From Mycoavidus sp. HKI (lineage in GTDB: Bacteria > Pseudomonadota > Gammaproteobacteria > Burkholderiales > Burkholderiaceae), in contig NZ_CP076444.2 in assembly GCF_020023735.2 (NCBI RefSeq), positions 1,379,501-1,443,500 of the forward strand: a stretch of 64,000 bases of DNA, given 5' to 3'. Positions 61,088-64,000 of this stretch are shown piece after piece. Every line of letters starts with the position of its first letter. Position 1 is the first letter of the stretch. The notes beneath the pieces were generated by a model. It was not told where the DNA came from. It searched no databases and saw only the letters and a program-made list of their open reading frames with translations. The translations under genes and the position numbers were made by a program.

Positions 61088-63163
61088 ATGAAATCTGATA
61101 ATCCGCTGCTCGACTTTTCCGATTTACCACGCTTTGCGCAGATTCGCGCCGAACACGTCACGCCCGCGCTGGATGAGTTGCTCGCCAATGCAACCGCCGC
61201 CATTGAGCGTGCCAGTGCAACTGACACGCCGGCTGACTGGCAAAATATAGTGGCGGCCGTCGAGCGCGCAACCGAGCCGCTGTCGCGCGCGTGGGGCGTA
61301 ATTGGTCACCTCAATGCGGTGGCTGACACCCCAGAGCTACGTGCAGCGCACAGCGAAAACCTCCCACGTGTCACTGAATTCTGGACCAACGTCGGCCAAA
61401 ATTTAGCGCTCTACGAAAAATATAAGGCGATTGCGGCAAACCCCGATAACTCAGACTTATCTGCGGCACGTAAAAAAATCCTCGATAATGCGCTACGCGA
61501 ATTCAGGCTTGCCGGCGCTGAGCTAGATGACGCCAGCAAGCCACGTTTTGCGGCCTTGCAAGAGCGTCAAGCGAATTTATCAAAAGCCTTTTCTGACCAC
61601 GTGCTTGATGCCACCAATGCCTATTCATATCTAGTGACCAATGAGGCTGAGTTGGCCGGCTTGCCCGCCGATGTGCGCGAGAGCGCGCGTCACCTGGCGA
61701 CTAAAAATGGTCAAGCAGGCTGGGCCTTTAGCTTGCATTTCCCGTCGTATTTCCCGGTGATGCAATCTGCTCAACATCGGCCACTGCGCGAGGCAATGTA
61801 CCGGGCATATCATAGCCGGGCATCAGAATTGGGCGTCCAATACAGCAACGGTAAGCTTGAGTGGGACAATACCCAAAATATCATCGAACAGCTTACCCTG
61901 CGCGCCGAAGAAGCGCATATGCTCGGTTACGCCAATTTCGCTGAAGTGTCACTGGCCTCCAAAATGGCCGAGTCCCCAGCGCAAGTCAAACAGTTTCTTG
62001 ATGATCTAGCGCAACGCGCCCGCCCCTATGCAGAAAAAGACTGGCAGCAATTACAAGATTTTGCCGCCAGCGAGCTTGGCTTGGCCGAGTTGGCGCCATG
62101 GGATATTACCTTTGCCTCTGAAAAATTGCGTGAGCAGCGCTATGCGTTTTCTGAAAATGAAGTCAAACAGTATTTCCCTGAAAATACCGTACTTGCCGGT
62201 CTATTCAAAGTTGCCGAAACGCTTTTTAATATTACTTTACGCGCTGACCACGCGCCGGCCTGGCACCCCGATGTACGATTTTTCCGCATCGAAAACGCCA
62301 GTGGCCAATTAATCGCCCACTTCTACCTTGATCTTTACGCCCGCGAAGGCAAACGTGGCGGCGCCTGGATGGATGATGCCCGGGCTCGTTGCCGCCAGCA
62401 AGATGGTGCCATCCAAACGCCGGCTGCCTACCTAGTATGTAATTTCTCAGCACCGATCGGCGACAAACCTGCCTGCTTCACGCACGATGACGTGATTACC
62501 CTGTTCCATGAATTTGGCCACGGGCTGCACCATATGCTCACGCGCATTGATGAACTCGCCGTCTCCGGCATTAATGGCGTTGAATGGGATGCGGTTGAAT
62601 TGCCGTCGCAATTTATGGAAAATTTCTGCTGGGAATGGGAAGTATTGCACGCCATGAGCGCGCATATTGATACTGGCGAGCCACTACCTCGAACTCTGTT
62701 TGACAAAATGCTGGCCGCCAAAAATTTTCAAAGTGGTTTAGGCACGCTCAGGCAGGTCGTTTTGTCGATGTTTGATTTGCATTTACATACTGACTTTGAC
62801 CCGACTGGTACCACCCGCGTCGACGAACTGGCACGCGCTCTGAATGACACCTACCATGTCATCTCGCAGGCCCCGTTCTCGCGCTGGCCAAATACCTTCA
62901 GCCATATTTTTGCAGGCGGCTATGCGGCTGGCTATTACAGCTATAAATGGGCCGAAGTGTTATCCGCCGATGCTTATGCGGCATTCGAAGAAGCCGCGCA
63001 AGCCCAAAATGGCAACGTCCTTGACCCGATTATCGGCGCTCGCTACCGCACAGAAATACTTGAAACCGGGGGCAGCCGGCCCGCGATGGCGTCATTCACA
63101 GCGTTTCGCGGTCGTGAACCCACGCTTGATGCGTTGTTGCGCCACCATGGGATGAACGTTTAA
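61088..63163 (+). CDS. prlC: Oligopeptidase A (M3 metallopeptidase)
   Basis: A 691-residue cytoplasmic zinc peptidase that degrades short peptides, including signal peptides. The zinc motif is LFHEFGHGLHHML, with the third ligand in the ELPSQFMENFCWEW segment. The ATG at 61088 (MKSDNPLLDFSDLPRF) is chosen over an upstream extension that overlaps folD. Confidence 0.95.
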   Translation: MKSDNPLLDFSDLPRFAQIRAEHVTPALDELLANATAAIERASATDTPADWQNIVAAVERATEPLSRAWGVIGHLNAVADTPELRAAHSENLPRVTEFWTNVGQNLALYEKYKAIAANPDNSDLSAARKKILDNALREFRLAGAELDDASKPRFAALQERQANLSKAFSDHVLDATNAYSYLVTNEAELAGLPADVRESARHLATKNGQAGWAFSLHFPSYFPVMQSAQHRPLREAMYRAYHSRASELGVQYSNGKLEWDNTQNIIEQLTLRAEEAHMLGYANFAEVSLASKMAESPAQVKQFLDDLAQRARPYAEKDWQQLQDFAASELGLAELAPWDITFASEKLREQRYAFSENEVKQYFPENTVLAGLFKVAETLFNITLRADHAPAWHPDVRFFRIENASGQLIAHFYLDLYAREGKRGGAWMDDARARCRQQDGAIQTPAAYLVCNFSAPIGDKPACFTHDDVITLFHEFGHGLHHMLTRIDELAVSGINGVEWDAVELPSQFMENFCWEWEVLHAMSAHIDTGEPLPRTLFDKMLAAKNFQSGLGTLRQVVLSMFDLHLHTDFDPTGTTRVDELARALNDTYHVISQAPFSRWPNTFSHIFAGGYAAGYYSYKWAEVLSADAYAAFEEAAQAQNGNVLDPIIGARYRTEILETGGSRPAMASFTAFRGREPTLDALLRHHGMNV

Positions 63164-63332
63164 AGATAGCCGAGACAGCCTCTAAAATCAGAGGCTGTTT
63201 AGCAGCGTCAGCATAGTTGCGCGGCACACTACTTTGCTCACGCGCCTCAAGAAAGGCGCTGACGAAGGCCTTCAGCCGGGTTAAATCAAACACATGGCGG
63301 TTGCCCCTGCTGCCACACCAAAAATCATACAC
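63154..63332 (-). pseudogene. Possible remnant of an oxidoreductase gene
   Basis: The minus strand reads DLTRLKAFVSAFLEAR followed by VPRNYADAAKQPLILEAVS. This looks like the C-terminal end of a Gfo/Idh/MocA-type dehydrogenase, but it is short and runs into prlC on the opposite strand. No Rossmann domain is present. It could be a chance reading frame; the hairpin at 63175 lies within it. Confidence 0.25.
63175..63198 (+). terminator. Terminator after prlC
   Basis: ACAGCCTCT and AGAGGCTGT form a perfect nine-base-pair stem with a six-base loop, 12 bases after the prlC stop. A short T-run follows. Confidence 0.55.
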
Positions 63333-63420
63333 AAAAATTGCATCAATAAGCTTGCGCTCTCAATTAAAACCAAATAGAATAAATATAACTTTAATAGGTT
63401 AAATAGATGGAGATTAAATA

Positions 63421-63657
63421 ATGCGAGTAGTCGATATTTATGAAGCACAAATCAAGTTATGCGGCCTCATTGAGGCGGCGCTGGCGGGCGAGCAAATTGT
63501 AATTGCCGATGGCAGTCGTTTTTTAGTTAAGCTCGTGCCGTGGAAGCAAAATGCCAACATGCACTATAAACCTGGCTTAATGCCTCAAAAGCATTCGCCT
63601 CTGAGAAGGTTACCCGAACAAATATATGCACTGTTTAAACGGAGAGAGGTTGCATAG
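63421..63657 (+). CDS. Phd/YefM-type antitoxin
   Basis: A 78-residue protein, MRVVDIYEAQIKLCGLIEAA then a segment with GEQIVIADGSRFLVKLVP, matching the DNA-binding half of Phd/YefM antitoxins. GGAG precedes the ATG. No PIN or RelE-like toxin gene follows: the next frame begins 56 bases downstream and encodes a coiled coil. It may be a solitary antitoxin left from a toxin-antitoxin pair. Confidence 0.7.
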   Translation: MRVVDIYEAQIKLCGLIEAALAGEQIVIADGSRFLVKLVPWKQNANMHYKPGLMPQKHSPLRRLPEQIYALFKRREVA

Positions 63658-63713
63658 TGCTTACCAGCAACAAATACGAATATGCTACATTAACTCAATA
63701 TAGGACGCTTCTC

Positions 63714-64000
63714 ATGAGTAAATTAATCTTTGACACTTACGAGTTCATCAAGCGGCTGACTGCAGCCGGCATGCCGCTCGAGCAGGCGGAAACTTTATCC
63801 GGCCTGCAAGCGCAGCTTATCGATGAGAGATTAGCCACAAAAGACGATTTAGCCCAGCTTGAAGTTCGGGTAGATGAAAAATTTTCTCATGTGCATAAAG
63901 ATATCAGTGAATTACGCAAAGATATAGATACCCGCTTTGAACTTGCAAGCAAAGATACGGATATCAAGCTTTCCAAGCTAAGAGATACTTTAGTGGCCTG
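63714..64000 (+). CDS. Coiled-coil protein, CCDC90/DUF1640-like (runs off the window)
   Basis: The first 95 codons of a protein starting MSKLIFDTYEFIKRLTAAGM. A heptad-rich stretch follows (QLEVRVDEKFSHVHKDISEL and beyond). It resembles the DUF1640 family, which typically ends in a single membrane segment; that part is outside the window. Function is unknown. Confidence 0.65.
   Translation, partial: MSKLIFDTYEFIKRLTAAGMPLEQAETLSGLQAQLIDERLATKDDLAQLEVRVDEKFSHVHKDISELRKDIDTRFELASKDTDIKLSKLRDTLVA

Overview
The window is chromosomal DNA of a betaproteobacterium of the Burkholderiaceae. Gene content and order (ilvBHC-psd-pssA, hemCDXY next to argH, scpA-panC-panD, aceE-aceF-lpdA, tamA-tamB) are those of Burkholderia relatives. 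Base composition looks near 50 percent G+C rather than the usual 60 to 68 percent, and there are gene remnants, a shortened metG and an insertion sequence. The lasso peptide core closely resembles burhizin from the endofungal species Burkholderia (Mycetohabitans) rhizoxinica. Together this suggests an endofungal member such as Mycoavidus; that assignment is inference.

Layout. 1-434 is the start of sucA. 630-6145 is the ISC iron-sulfur operon (iscRSUA-hscBA-fdx, minus strand) with two IscR-type operators upstream. 6360-11353 is ilvBHC-psd-pssA, preceded by a long leader with a possible Ile/Val/Leu-rich attenuator peptide. 11791-18354 holds a TetR regulator, hemCDXY and the divergent argH. 18496-21463 holds a basic amino acid decarboxylase and dcd. 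21675-26580 is a complete lasso peptide cluster (promoter, two precursors, B, C, D). 26623-28376 is a SodC-like protein lacking metal ligands and apbC/mrp. 28752-42036 is an accessory block lying between apbC and metG, which are adjacent in E. coli: an OmpA-like lipoprotein with an IS5-family element inserted exactly at its last codon, a candidate immunity gene, a 9.7 kb CdiA/FhaB-like gene with an AT-rich C-terminal toxin end, and a recQ remnant. 42091-63163 returns to core genes: metG without its C-terminal tRNA-binding domain, tamB-tamA, scpA-panC-panD, a B12-binding protein, aroC, a CBS protein, pyruvate dehydrogenase, folD and prlC. The right end carries a Phd-like antitoxin and the start of a coiled-coil protein.

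The main discoveries are two. The first is a burhizin-like lasso cluster whose two precursors share a 15-residue core encoded by a 56-base exact repeat, although their leaders have diverged; each precursor is followed by its own hairpin. The second is a contact-dependent-inhibition-like locus with an atypical N terminus, no partner transporter in view, a colicin-E3-like terminal motif, and a candidate immunity protein built from two tandem homologous domains.
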